From the NCBI GenBank assembly GCA_016215625.1, contig JACRIW010000033.1, forward strand, positions 1 to 53,264: 53,264 nt of DNA, written 5' to 3'. The stretch comes from Candidatus Eiseniibacteriota bacterium. Lineage in GTDB: Bacteria > Eisenbacteria > RBG-16-71-46. Made by a program: the position numbers and the translations under genes. This document shows, piece after piece, positions 26,957-35,468 of the stretch. The number at the start of each line of letters is the position of its first letter. Position 1 is the stretch's first letter. Below the pieces are notes generated by a model, which searched no databases, was not told where the DNA came from, and saw only the letters and a list, made by a program, of their open reading frames with translations.

Positions 26957-27616
26957 ATGAACATTCGCACTCTCGCCATCGGCTTCATCGTCGTGATGGC
27001 TTTCGTGGGCGGCATCGTGTGGCAGAAGCAGATGCAGGCCCCTGCGCAGCAGCAGATGGCTCCTCCGGCCGAGCAGGCCGGCGGTGACATGGGCGGCATG
27101 GGTGGTGATCCGGCCAACCCGCACGCGGGTGGCGGCGCCATGCCCGGCATGCCGGCCGAGGAAGCTCCGCACCCGGGCGTCGAGTGGACGACCCCCTCGA
27201 CGTGGAAGGATCTCGGCGCGCGTTCGATGCGCGTGGCCACGTACGGCGTGCCCAAGTCCGGCGGCGACGCCGAGGACGGCGAGTGCGCGGTGTTCTACTT
27301 CGGGCAGGGCCAGGGCGGCGGCGTCGACGAGAACATCGACCGCTGGATCGGCCAGCTCGAGAACCCCGGCCAGCCCGAGCGCGCGAACTTCAACGTCGGC
27401 GAGTTCAAGGTGCACCGCGTCGCCGTGAACGGCACCTACACGGCGCCGTCCGGCCCCATGATGCAGGCGACGGACAAGAAGTCGGCGTTCCGCCTCGTCG
27501 GCGCGATCGTCGAAGGTCCGCAGGGCTCGGTGTTCTTCAAGATGACCGGCCCCGAAAAGACGGCGCGCGCGGCCGAGAAGGATTTCGACGCGATGCTGAA
27601 GTCGCTGCGCAAGTAG
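26957..27616 (+). CDS. Membrane-anchored hypothetical protein, Met/Gly/Pro-rich linker
   Basis: A 219-residue protein with an N-terminal signal anchor (IRTLAIGFIVVMAFVGGIVW), a methionine/glycine/proline-rich linker of about 50 residues (GGDMGGMGGDP, GGGAMPGMPAEE), then a folded periplasmic domain from WTTPSTWKDLG to the C-terminus. The domain carries MRVATYGVP, ECAVFYFGQGQGGGVDENIDRWIGQL and a terminal FDAMLKSLRK, a layout seen in exported hypotheticals of many bacteria but with no known function. ATG at 26957 follows AAAGGGA; an in-frame GTG at 26930 would only add nine residues. A strong terminator at 27638 follows. Confidence 0.75.
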   Translation: MNIRTLAIGFIVVMAFVGGIVWQKQMQAPAQQQMAPPAEQAGGDMGGMGGDPANPHAGGGAMPGMPAEEAPHPGVEWTTPSTWKDLGARSMRVATYGVPKSGGDAEDGECAVFYFGQGQGGGVDENIDRWIGQLENPGQPERANFNVGEFKVHRVAVNGTYTAPSGPMMQATDKKSAFRLVGAIVEGPQGSVFFKMTGPEKTARAAEKDFDAMLKSLRK

Positions 27617-27637
27617 ACGCGCGGCGACGAACGGACC

Positions 27638-27670
27638 AGGCCGCCGGGGGCGAGACGCCCGCGGCGGCCT
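27638..27670 (+). terminator. Terminator after the membrane-anchored protein
   Basis: Arms at 27638-27652 and 27656-27670 (AGGCCGCCG-G-GGGCG with CGCCC-G-CGGCGGCCT) form a 15-bp stem with one mismatch and loop AGA, followed by TCGGTTTGGT. It starts 22 bases after the stop codon. Confidence 0.82.
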
Positions 27671-27799
27671 TCGGTTTGGTGCGCCCGACCGCTCGATCTC
27701 GGCGCCTGCGCACCACCCGATCGCGGCGGTCGCACCGGGTGTCCACGGAACGCCGCGTGTGCGACTTCCGGCCTACTGGACCCGGCCGCTCGTGCGTGG

Positions 27800-27805
27800 C
27801 AACTT
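27800..27805 (+). promoter_or_regulatory. Candidate -10 element of the glyoxalase-like gene (leaderless)
   Basis: CAACTT is followed by GCCCGGC and then the ATG at 27813. The same 7-base spacer GCCCGGC separates TAAGCT from the ATG of the DUF2779 gene, and neither has a Shine-Dalgarno sequence. This suggests the transcript begins at or near the start codon. Confidence 0.35.
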
Positions 27806-27812
27806 GCCCGGC

Positions 27813-28571
27813 ATGCCGCTGTCCTTCGATCACGCACTCGTCACCGTGCCGTCGCTCGCCGACGCCTGCATGGACTTCGCCGCGGCCGGTTTCACCGTGA
27901 CCGCCGGGGGCCGCCACGAAGGCACGCCCACCGAGAACGCGCTCGTGATCCTCGAGGACGGCACGTACGTCGAGTTGATCGCGCTGCGCGATCCCGCGCT
28001 GCGGGACGAGTTGCGCGCGCGCCGCTCGTGGCGCGACGTGGACGCGCTGGGCCGCAGATTCCTGCCCGCGTTCCTCGGGCCCTTCGGCGTCGCCGACTGC
28101 GTGTTCCGCACGCAGGGCCTCGAGCGCTACGTCAACACCGCCAAGCTGCGCGGCGTGCCGGTGGACGGACCGTTCAGCATGGGGCGCGAGCGTCCCGACG
28201 GCGTGCGGCTCGCGTGGAAACTCGCGCTGCCGATGTCGCGCGAGATTCCGTTCCTCATCGAGGACGTCACGCCGATCGAGCGGCGCATCCCGAGCGCGCC
28301 CGAGCGGCGCGTGCATGCGAACGGCGCCCGCTCCGTGGCCCTGATCGAGATCGCCGTCGGGGACGTCGGGAATGCGCTCGAACTGTGGCGGCAGTGGCTC
28401 GAACTGAGCGCGGTCACGCGTGAGTACGAGGACGCCTTCGTGCAGGTCGGGCCGCTGCGCATCCGGTTGTTCGACGCGCGGGGCGGCCGGCCGGGGGCGC
28501 AGCGGCTGGTGCTCGCGGGCGCCAACGCGCTGGCCGAGACCGTCACCGGGCTGCGCATCCACGCTTCCTGA
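27813..28571 (+). CDS. Glyoxalase-like (PF13468-type) protein
   Basis: A 252-residue cytoplasmic protein resembling the Glyoxalase_3/VOC-like family: FDHALVTVPSLADACMDFAAAGFTVTAGG at the start, then ENALVILEDGTYVELIALRD, the core strand pair of the first module, and a second half with FLIEDVTPIERRIPS. It is larger than a single VOC module and resembles a fused pair. The substrate is unknown. The ATG at 27813 lacks a Shine-Dalgarno sequence but has a candidate -10 at 27800-27805, so it may be leaderless. It is the fourth VOC-fold gene in this window. Confidence 0.82.
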   Translation: MPLSFDHALVTVPSLADACMDFAAAGFTVTAGGRHEGTPTENALVILEDGTYVELIALRDPALRDELRARRSWRDVDALGRRFLPAFLGPFGVADCVFRTQGLERYVNTAKLRGVPVDGPFSMGRERPDGVRLAWKLALPMSREIPFLIEDVTPIERRIPSAPERRVHANGARSVALIEIAVGDVGNALELWRQWLELSAVTREYEDAFVQVGPLRIRLFDARGGRPGAQRLVLAGANALAETVTGLRIHAS

Positions 28572-28693
28572 CACACCCGGGACGTGCGCGCCCCGAATGG
28601 CGCGAAACGTCACCGGGGCGGCAGAAAGCGGCTCAGGCGACCCGCACTCCCGCCGACAACTCCCACCGAACCTCCCTCGGAGCGGAGAGTGGG

Positions 28694-29875
28694 ATGAACA
28701 CCCGTCTGACCGTGAACGACACCGCATTCGCCTCGGCGACGCGCCTCGAGCCGGACCGGTTGCAGGCACAACGCGACGCCTTCCTCGCCGACACCACGGC
28801 CGTGGCGCTTCTCGAAGCCATGCCCGGCGCGGCGATGATCCTCAATCGCCACCGCCAGGTGCTTCTCGCCAACCAGCAACTGCGCGAGACGCTCGATCCC
28901 GCGGACGCCGATCGCGTCGTCGGCATGCGCCCGGGCGAACTGCTCCAATGCGTGCGCGCGAGCGAGCGGCCCGGCGGGTGCGGCACGACACACGCCTGCT
29001 CGCAATGCGGAGCGGTGGGCGCGATCCTGGAATGCCTCTCGACCCGCAAGCGCAGCACGCATGAGTGCCGCATCCGGACGTCCGGCCGTATGGGCGTGGG
29101 TGCGATGGATCTGCGCGTGCATGCGAGCTGGCTCCCGATCCGCGACCAGGAATACGTCGTCGTCGCCGTCGAGGACATCAGTGGTGAGAAGCGCCGCGCC
29201 GTGCTCGAGAGGACCTTCTTCCACGACCTGCTCAACACCTGCGCCGGTCTTCAAGGTCTCGCCGAAATGCTCGCGAGCGAGCAGCCCGACCTCGAGACGG
29301 AAACCAGCTTGAAGCAGGACCTGACGCGGCTCTCCTCGCTCGCCGTGGAGCAGATTCAGTCGCAGCGCCAGCTGCTCGCGGCCGAGCAGGGCGCGCTCGG
29401 CGTCCAGGTCGGGCGCGTCGACGTCGCCGAGCTGATCGCTTCGCAGGTCTCGCTGCTCCGCCACCATCCGGTGGGGCAGGGCCGGCATGTCGAGTTGGAG
29501 AACGTGCGCAAGGGCACGCTGCACACCGATCCCTCGCTGCTGGGCCGGGTGCTCACGAACCTGCTCAAGAACGCGCTCGAGGCCACACCCGACGGCGGCA
29601 CGGTCTCGGTGAGCGCCGAACTCGATTCCGACGACCTGACGGTCTCGGTGCACAACGAGGGCGTGATCCCACAGCCGGTCCAGCTGCAGATCTTCCAGCG
29701 GTCGTTCTCGACCAAGGGCGGCGAGGGCCGGGGCGTGGGCACGTACAGCGTCAAGCTGCTGACGGAGCGTTATCTCAAGGGCGACGTCCAGTTCGTGAGC
29801 AACGACCGCCTCGGCACGCTGTTCGTGATCGTGATCCCCGATCTCGCGCGCGTGGAGCACCGCCTCGCGGCCTGA
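28694..29875 (+). CDS. PAS-domain sensor histidine kinase with cysteine cluster
   Basis: 393 residues, no membrane segment, so a soluble sensor. A PAS-like domain (about 35-165) holds a cysteine cluster: C86, C96, C102, C105, C114 and C125 in the run LLQC..GGC..THACSQCGA..ILEC. This spacing resembles a metal or Fe-S site and suggests redox, oxygen or metal sensing. The kinase core follows, with the phosphoacceptor in FFHDLLN (His177), the N-box LTNLLKNALEATPDGG, and a G-box near GGEGRGVGTYSVKLL. No response regulator lies next to it. The ATG at 28694 follows CGGAGAG. A terminator at 29901-29928 closes the unit. Confidence 0.88.
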   Translation: MNTRLTVNDTAFASATRLEPDRLQAQRDAFLADTTAVALLEAMPGAAMILNRHRQVLLANQQLRETLDPADADRVVGMRPGELLQCVRASERPGGCGTTHACSQCGAVGAILECLSTRKRSTHECRIRTSGRMGVGAMDLRVHASWLPIRDQEYVVVAVEDISGEKRRAVLERTFFHDLLNTCAGLQGLAEMLASEQPDLETETSLKQDLTRLSSLAVEQIQSQRQLLAAEQGALGVQVGRVDVAELIASQVSLLRHHPVGQGRHVELENVRKGTLHTDPSLLGRVLTNLLKNALEATPDGGTVSVSAELDSDDLTVSVHNEGVIPQPVQLQIFQRSFSTKGGEGRGVGTYSVKLLTERYLKGDVQFVSNDRLGTLFVIVIPDLARVEHRLAA

Positions 29876-29900
29876 GGTGCCGGTGCAGGCGGGAGCGATG

Positions 29901-29928
29901 AAGGCGGGTGGCGAAAGCCGCCCGCCTT
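29901..29928 (+). terminator. Terminator after the PAS histidine kinase
   Basis: A 12-bp stem (AAGGCGGGTGGC with GCCGCCCGCCTT, one G-U pair) carries a GAAA tetraloop and is followed by TCGCCATTCC. It begins 26 bases after the stop codon. Confidence 0.85.
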
Positions 29929-30036
29929 TCGCCATTCCGCACGCGGCCGTCGTCCTGCCGCTCGGGCCGGGCCTTTTCGCTTTACCCGTGGGGCCTGTCC
30001 CCGAATAATCCGCACGTCCCCCGGAAAGGCACCTCC

Positions 30037-30294
30037 ATGGACTGGTGGCTGCACCTGCTGCCCGCGCGCATGCAGGCCGTGTGGTTCGGTCTCACGCTGC
30101 TCGCGCTCCTTCTGCTGTGTCTCTTCGGTACGGCGCGACTCGTGTACGAGGGCGAGTGGCTCATGGCGTTCGTCCCGGCGGCCGGCGTGGTCTTCCTCGC
30201 ATTCGTCCTCCGCACGCTGTTGACGCTGATCGCTCGCGACCTTGAGAGCGCCGTCCACCCGGGTCCCGACGAGGAGCGTGGTCCCATCGAATAG
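30037..30294 (+). CDS. Small two-helix membrane protein
   Basis: An 85-residue protein with two hydrophobic segments: FGLTLLALLLLCLFGTARLV and LMAFVPAAGVVFLAFVLRTLLTLI. The C-terminus is acidic and soluble (LESAVHPGPDEERGPIE). I do not recognise a family. ATG at 30037 follows CCGGAAAGG (30020-30029). AATAAT at 30004-30009 is a possible -10 element. It lies just upstream of the OPT transporter and might be an accessory subunit, but nothing in the sequence proves that. Confidence 0.72.
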   Translation: MDWWLHLLPARMQAVWFGLTLLALLLLCLFGTARLVYEGEWLMAFVPAAGVVFLAFVLRTLLTLIARDLESAVHPGPDEERGPIE

Positions 30295-30376
30295 TCGCGA
30301 CTCCCGCCCCCGGTGTGGTTAGACTGCCGCGTTCCTTTCCGCTCGCTGGCACCCCACACCGACACGAGAGCCATCG

Positions 30377-32236
30377 ATGATCGATCCGCGTGACGCCGCA
30401 CCCGACAATCCCGAACGCTGGTGGCGCGAGAACCTCTACAAGCCCGCCGCGGCGCAGCTGACGATCCGCGCCGTGCTCGTGGGCATGGCCATCGGCGCCG
30501 TGATGTGCCTGTCGAACCTGTACGTGTTCTTCAAGACCGGTTGGTCCATGGGCGTCACGATCACGGCGGCGATCCTCTCGTTCGCGCTCTTCCAGCTCTT
30601 CCACGGGGTGACGGCCGCGCTCGGCCGCCCGGTCCGCCCGCTCGGCGCGCTCGAGAACAACGCGCTCATCACCGTGTCCTCCGGCGCCGGCTTCATGACG
30701 GGCGGCGGCAACATGGCGGCGTTCGGCGCGCTGCTCATGGTGACGACGCTGCGCCCGGACCCCACCGCGATGATCTTCTGGTTCGGTGCGATCGCGGCGC
30801 TCGGCGTGTTCACCGCCATCCCGATCAAGCGCCAGCTGATCAACCACGAAGGGCTCGCGTTCCCGACGGGCAAGGCCACGGCCGAGACGCTGCGCGCGAT
30901 CCACGGCGCGGCCGACGGCTCGGGCGGTGGCGAAGGCCTCCAGCAGGCGCGCGCGCTCGGACTCGGCGCGCTGTTCGCGGCGGCCGTCGCGTGGTTCCGC
31001 GACGCGAAGGGCACGTTCATGCCGTTCAACCTGCCGGGCACGTTCCCGCTCGGGTCCCTCATGATCGGCGGCCGGCCCGCGTCCGACTACACGCTCGCGC
31101 TCAAGACCGAGGTCGTGCTCATCGGCGCCGGCGCGCTCATGAGCTTCCGCACCGGCTGGTCGCTGCTCCTCGGCGGACTGCTCACGTACGCGTTCCTCGC
31201 GCCCGCGCTCGTCGCCCAGGGCGTGATCGCCACGGTGAGCTACAAGGCGATCGTGGGATGGACCGTGTGGCCGGGCGCCGCGATCCTCGTGGCGTCGGGA
31301 CTCACGTCGTTCGCGCTCGACTGGAAGAGCGTGAGCCGGTCGTTCAGCGGCATGGCCGGCATCTTCGGGAAGAAGGCCGACGCGGTCGCCGATCCGATGG
31401 ACGAGATCGAGTGCCCGGGCTGGTGGTTCCCGGCGGGCTTCGTCGTCCTCGGCCCGATCGTCGTGTTCCTCATGACGCAGTTGTTCCAGATCCCGTGGTG
31501 GGCGGGCGTGATCGCGGTGCCGCTCGCCGTCGTGATGGGCTTCGTCGCCTCGCGCGTCACCGGCGAGACGGACGTGACGCCGACCAAGGCGCTCGGGCCG
31601 GTCACGCAGCTCGTGTACGGCGCCATGACGCCCGGCAACCTGTCGGGCAACATCATGAGCGCGAACGTCACCGGCGGCATCGGCCTGCACGCCGCCGACC
31701 TGCTCACGACGCTCAAGACCGGCTGGATGCTCGGCGCGAGCCCGCGCGCGCAGTTCTACGCGCAGCTCTTCGGCGTGCTCGCCGGGGCCGCGGTCGTGGT
31801 GCCCGCGTTCAACATCCTGATTCCCGATCCCACCGTGCTCGGCACCGACGCCTGGCCGGCGCCGTCGTGTCTCGTGTGGGCCGGCGTGTCGAAGGCGTTC
31901 GCCGGGGGCCTCGGCGCGCTCGACGGGCTCGCGCGCAAGGGTATCGGCATCGGGCTCGCGCTCGGCGTCGCGCTCGCGCTGCTCGAGCGGTTCGCGCCCA
32001 AGGCGCTCAAGTCGTACGTGCCGTCACCGAGCGGGCTCGGCATCGCCATGGTCGTGCCGGGCAGCAACGCGATCGCCATGTTCGTCGGTGCGCTGGGCGC
32101 GAAGATCGCGAACCAGACGAGTCCCGAGTTCGCGCGCAAGTACGTCGTGCCGGTGTCGTCCGGCCTCATCGCGGGCGAGAGTCTCATGGGCGTCGCCATC
32201 GCGATGCTGATCGTGGCGGGAGTGCTGAAGCACTGA
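30377..32236 (+). CDS. OPT family oligopeptide transporter
   Basis: A 619-residue inner-membrane transporter with about 14-16 hydrophobic helices. Family signatures include LVGMAIGAVMCLSNLYVFFKTGWSMG near the N-terminus, GGGNMAAFGALLMV, FPTGKATAETLRAIHGAADGS, MTPGNLSGNIMSANVTGGIG, and PSGLGIAMVVPGSNAIAMFVGALGAKI near the end. Prokaryotic OPT proteins are proton-coupled peptide (or metal-chelate) importers; the substrate here is unknown. ATG at 30377 is preceded by ACGAGAG, and TAGACT at 30320-30325 is a possible -10. A hairpin terminator at 32274 separates it from acs. Confidence 0.94.
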   Translation: MIDPRDAAPDNPERWWRENLYKPAAAQLTIRAVLVGMAIGAVMCLSNLYVFFKTGWSMGVTITAAILSFALFQLFHGVTAALGRPVRPLGALENNALITVSSGAGFMTGGGNMAAFGALLMVTTLRPDPTAMIFWFGAIAALGVFTAIPIKRQLINHEGLAFPTGKATAETLRAIHGAADGSGGGEGLQQARALGLGALFAAAVAWFRDAKGTFMPFNLPGTFPLGSLMIGGRPASDYTLALKTEVVLIGAGALMSFRTGWSLLLGGLLTYAFLAPALVAQGVIATVSYKAIVGWTVWPGAAILVASGLTSFALDWKSVSRSFSGMAGIFGKKADAVADPMDEIECPGWWFPAGFVVLGPIVVFLMTQLFQIPWWAGVIAVPLAVVMGFVASRVTGETDVTPTKALGPVTQLVYGAMTPGNLSGNIMSANVTGGIGLHAADLLTTLKTGWMLGASPRAQFYAQLFGVLAGAAVVVPAFNILIPDPTVLGTDAWPAPSCLVWAGVSKAFAGGLGALDGLARKGIGIGLALGVALALLERFAPKALKSYVPSPSGLGIAMVVPGSNAIAMFVGALGAKIANQTSPEFARKYVVPVSSGLIAGESLMGVAIAMLIVAGVLKH

Positions 32237-32273
32237 GGCCGTGCGCCGCAATACTCCACAAGTACCAGTCGCG

Positions 32274-32301
32274 CGGGGCGCCACAACTCGGTGGCGCCCC
32301 G
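32274..32301 (+). terminator. Terminator between OPT transporter and acs
   Basis: A perfect 11-bp stem, CGGGGCGCCAC with GTGGCGCCCCG, closes loop AACTCG and starts 37 bases after the OPT stop. TAGCAT at 32316-32321, immediately downstream, may be the -10 of acs. Confidence 0.85.
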
Positions 32302-32362
32302 TCGCACTTCGGGCCTAGCATCCCTCGGTCGTCGTCGCCCATCCCGACCCCGAGGTGCCGTC

Positions 32363-34333
32363 ATGTCCGACCGTGACCGATCCGGTGAACCGGCTTCCGC
32401 GCCGTCCCTCGAACTGAGCGATTCGCAGCGGGCGGCCATCGCGCGCCTGGCGCGCGACGAAGTCATCATTCCGCCGCCCATCGAACTCGCGCGCGAGGCG
32501 TACCTGCGCACCGACGCGATCGAGCGCATGCACGCGCTGGGCGATCCCGAGCGCTTCTGGGCGGACAAGGCGAACCAGCTCGACTGGATCGAGCCCTTCG
32601 ACAAAGTGCTCGAGTTCGAGGCGCCGAACCACCGCTGGTTCGTCGGCGGCAAGCTCAACGCGTCGGTCAACTGCATCGACCGCCACGTGTACTCCGACCG
32701 CCGCAACAAGGCCGCGATCATCTGGGTCGGCGAGGACGGCGAGGAGCACACGTACACGTACAACCGGCTCTACCGCGAGGTGAACCGCTTCGGCAACGCG
32801 CTCCGCCGCATGGGCGTGAAGCGCGGTGACCGGGTGATCCTCTACATGCCGCTCGTGCCCGAGGGCATCGTCACGATGCTCGCGTGCGCGCGCATCGGCG
32901 CGATCCACTCGGTCGTGTACGCCGGCATGGGCACGGCGGCGCTCAAGTCGCGCATCGAGGACTGCGCCGCCAAGGTGATCGTGTGCTCGGACTGGACCAT
33001 GCGGCGCGGCCGCCAGCTGCCGCTCAAGCCCACGGTGGACGAGGCCGTGCGCGACCTCACGTTCGTCGAGCACGTCGTGGTGCACCGTCGCGGCTCGCGC
33101 CCCGGCGACGCGCCCGTGCAGTTCGACTCCGAACGCGAGCACGACTTCTACGACGTGCAGGCGGCGCGCGAGATTCACTGCGAGCCCGAGGCGATGGACT
33201 CGGAAGATCCTCTGTTCATCCTCTACACGTCGGGCACGACGGGTAAGCCGAAGGGCGTCGTGCATGTGACCGGCGGCTACCTGACGGGCGTGCACTACCT
33301 CGCGCGCGCCTTCTACCAGATCGGCGAGCGCGACATCTACTGGAGCACGTCGGACATCGGCTGGATCGTCGGGCACTCGTTCATCGTGTATGGGCCGCTG
33401 TCGATCGGCGCGACGGTGTTCTGCCGCGAAGGCGTGCCGGACTACCCGTCGCCGGACGTGACGTGGGAACTGTGCGAGCGCTTCGGCGTGAACATCATGT
33501 TCACGGCGCCGACCGCCGTGCGCATGTGGATGAGCCACGGCGGCGACGTGCCGTCGAAGTACGACCTCTCGCGCCTGCGCCTGATCGCGTGCGCGGGCGA
33601 GCCGCTCAACCCCGAGGCGCACCTCTGGGCGCAGAAGTACCTCGCCGGGCAGTCGAAGGGCTTCGTCGTGGACAACTGGTGGCAGACCGAAGTCGCCGCG
33701 CCCGTGCTGGGAACGCTGCCCACGTACGAAGCGCGCCCGGGCAAGGTCGGCAAGCCGATGCCCGGCGTGGTCGCCGACGTCGTGGACGCGAACGGTCATC
33801 CGTTGCCCGACGGGCACGGCGGGCTGCTCGTGCTGCGCCGTCCGCTGCCGTACATGCTGCGCACGGTGTGGGGCGACGCCGCGCGCTACGAGAAGTACTG
33901 GGAGCAGGTGCCGGGCTGCTACAGCGCGGGCGACATCGCGGTGCGCGACCGAGACGGCTACTTCGCCGTGCTCGGCCGCTCCGACGACGTGCTCAACGTC
34001 GCGGGCCATCGCATCGGCACCGCCGACGTCGAAGGCTCGCTGCTGCGCCACGCGTCCGTCGCCGAGAGCGCGGTGATCGGCCTGCCCGATGCGCTCAAGG
34101 GCGAGCGCATCAAGGCGTTCGTCGTGCTCAAGCCCGGCGTCACGGCGGGTCCCGGGCTCGTGTCGAGCCTCAAGGACCACGTGCGCCAGGACCTCGGCCC
34201 GATCGCGCAGCCGTCCGACATCGAACTGCGGCCGTCGCTGCCGAAGACGCGGTCGGGCAAGATCGTGCGCCGGTACCTGAAGGCCGTCGAAATGGGTGAG
34301 GACCCGGGGGACCTGTCGACGCTGGCGGACTGA
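32363..34333 (+). CDS. acs: Acetyl-CoA synthetase (AMP-forming)
   Basis: A 656-residue adenylate-forming enzyme of the ANL superfamily, converting acetate, ATP and CoA to acetyl-CoA. Signatures are the Acs-type N-terminus (FWADKANQLDWIEPFDKVLE, WFVGGKLNASVNCIDRH), the phosphate loop LYTSGTTGKPKGVVH, FVVDNWWQTEVAAP (substrate and adenylate binding), YSAGDIAVRDRDGY with the ribose aspartate, and KTRSGKIVRRYLKAV with the catalytic lysine near the C-terminus. WWQTE is typical of Acs, although the following residues (VAAP rather than TGG-type) differ, so propionate or another short acid could be used too. ATG at 32363 follows CCGAGGTG. Confidence 0.92.
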   Translation: MSDRDRSGEPASAPSLELSDSQRAAIARLARDEVIIPPPIELAREAYLRTDAIERMHALGDPERFWADKANQLDWIEPFDKVLEFEAPNHRWFVGGKLNASVNCIDRHVYSDRRNKAAIIWVGEDGEEHTYTYNRLYREVNRFGNALRRMGVKRGDRVILYMPLVPEGIVTMLACARIGAIHSVVYAGMGTAALKSRIEDCAAKVIVCSDWTMRRGRQLPLKPTVDEAVRDLTFVEHVVVHRRGSRPGDAPVQFDSEREHDFYDVQAAREIHCEPEAMDSEDPLFILYTSGTTGKPKGVVHVTGGYLTGVHYLARAFYQIGERDIYWSTSDIGWIVGHSFIVYGPLSIGATVFCREGVPDYPSPDVTWELCERFGVNIMFTAPTAVRMWMSHGGDVPSKYDLSRLRLIACAGEPLNPEAHLWAQKYLAGQSKGFVVDNWWQTEVAAPVLGTLPTYEARPGKVGKPMPGVVADVVDANGHPLPDGHGGLLVLRRPLPYMLRTVWGDAARYEKYWEQVPGCYSAGDIAVRDRDGYFAVLGRSDDVLNVAGHRIGTADVEGSLLRHASVAESAVIGLPDALKGERIKAFVVLKPGVTAGPGLVSSLKDHVRQDLGPIAQPSDIELRPSLPKTRSGKIVRRYLKAVEMGEDPGDLSTLAD

Positions 34334-34353
34334 AGCCGCGGCGACGTTCTCAC

Positions 34354-34384
34354 GCGGCCGGGCTCCTTTCGGGGGCCCGGCCGC
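34354..34384 (+). terminator. Terminator after acs
   Basis: GCGGCCGGGC pairs with GCCCGGCCGC and the stem extends by T-G, C-G and C-G pairs to a loop TTTCG. It starts 21 bases after the acs stop. Confidence 0.82.
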
Positions 34385-34390
34385 TCGAAA

Positions 34391-34424
34391 TTGACATGGC
34401 CGCGGGCGCGCCTTCCGCTAGCCT
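34391..34424 (+). promoter_or_regulatory. Possible promoter of the secreted propeller gene
   Basis: A perfect TTGACA at 34391-34396 lies upstream of TAGCCT at 34419-34424. The 22-base spacer is too long for a standard sigma-70 promoter, so one or both elements may be coincidental. It lies 91 bases upstream of the ATG at 34515. Confidence 0.3.
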
Positions 34425-34514
34425 TTCCCCAGCTCGCGCACCGTGCGGGCCGTCCGTGTCGTCGCCCGGGGCCGCGCCCGCGGTTCCCGACCCCCCACAC
34501 TCGGAGGCCGCCTC

Positions 34515-35459
34515 ATGACCATTCGTCGACTCCTGTTCACTCCGTTCCTCTCGCTCGCGCTCGGCGTCGCGCTCGGCGCGCCCGCCTTCGCCGCCGGCGG
34601 CATCGGCGACCTGTACGTCACCAGCGACGCCTCGAACGTCGTGCGCGCGTACGTCGGCACGACCGGCGCGTCCATCGGCCCGCACGCATCGTCGGTCGCG
34701 CCGGCTTCGGGCCAGCTCGCCATTCACTTCGGTACGACGAACAATCGGTTCCTCGTCGGTCATTTCGGTGGCGGCGTGAACGAGTTCGACGCGACCACCG
34801 GCGCGTTCGTGAAGACGTACAACCCCGGCGGCGGCTGGATGTGGTCGGCGCTCTACCGGCCCAACGGCAACGTGCTCGCGACGCTCAGCAACGCCGACAA
34901 GGTCGTCGAGTTCGACGGCGTCACCGGCGCACCCATCGGCGTGTTCGCGAACCTGCCGGCGCTGACGCTGCCGTCGGACATGCGCTACGGCCCGAACGGC
35001 AACCTGTACGTGTGCGGCTACGGCAACAGCACGGTGTTCGAGCTGCACCCGGTCACCGGCGTGATCCTGAGCGCGTGGTCCATGCCGGTGGCCGGCGACC
35101 GCTGCAACGACGTCGCCTTCATGCCGAGCGGCGAGATCCTCGTGACGTGCATGGGCAGCAACATGTGCCACCGCTTCGGCCCCGGTCCGGCGTATCCGCA
35201 CCTGGGCTCGTTCGCGGGCACCGGCTGGCAGCGCCCGCACGGCATCGACCTCAGCCCGGTGAACGGCCACGTCTTCATCATCGACGGCGTGACCGCGCAG
35301 GTGCACGAGTTCGATCCGGTGACCTTCGCCGAGCTGAACCCGGCGTTCCTCGCCACGAACTCGCTCGACAAGATCGTGGACCTCGAGTTCCGCCCCGCGA
35401 CGCTGCCGACCGAGGCGAAGCCCACGACGTGGGGACGGATCAAGACACTGTACCGGTGA
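34515..35459 (+). CDS. Secreted NHL/SMP-30-like propeller with C-terminal WGxIK tag
   Basis: A 314-residue exported protein. The signal peptide covers about residues 1-27 (FLSLALGVALGAPAFA). The mature part contains six propeller-type repeats (VGHFGGGVNEFDATTG, YRPNGNVLATLSNADKVVEF, RYGPNGNLYVCGYGNSTVFEL, FMPSGEILVTCMGSNMC, DLSPVNGHVFIIDG). The last 11 residues are TTWGRIKTLYR, almost the same as the ends of the two secreted paralogues at 48429 and 49331, although the rest of the protein is unrelated to them. The tag follows a short PTEAKP linker. Function is unknown. ATG at 34515 follows CGGAGG. Confidence 0.85.
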   Translation: MTIRRLLFTPFLSLALGVALGAPAFAAGGIGDLYVTSDASNVVRAYVGTTGASIGPHASSVAPASGQLAIHFGTTNNRFLVGHFGGGVNEFDATTGAFVKTYNPGGGWMWSALYRPNGNVLATLSNADKVVEFDGVTGAPIGVFANLPALTLPSDMRYGPNGNLYVCGYGNSTVFELHPVTGVILSAWSMPVAGDRCNDVAFMPSGEILVTCMGSNMCHRFGPGPAYPHLGSFAGTGWQRPHGIDLSPVNGHVFIIDGVTAQVHEFDPVTFAELNPAFLATNSLDKIVDLEFRPATLPTEAKPTTWGRIKTLYR

Positions 35460-35468
35460 CGACCTGAC

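Noticed and set aside
34391..34424. TTGACA with TAGCCT as a firm sigma-70 promoter
   Set aside because: The spacer is 22 bases, too long; kept only as a low-confidence regulatory feature.
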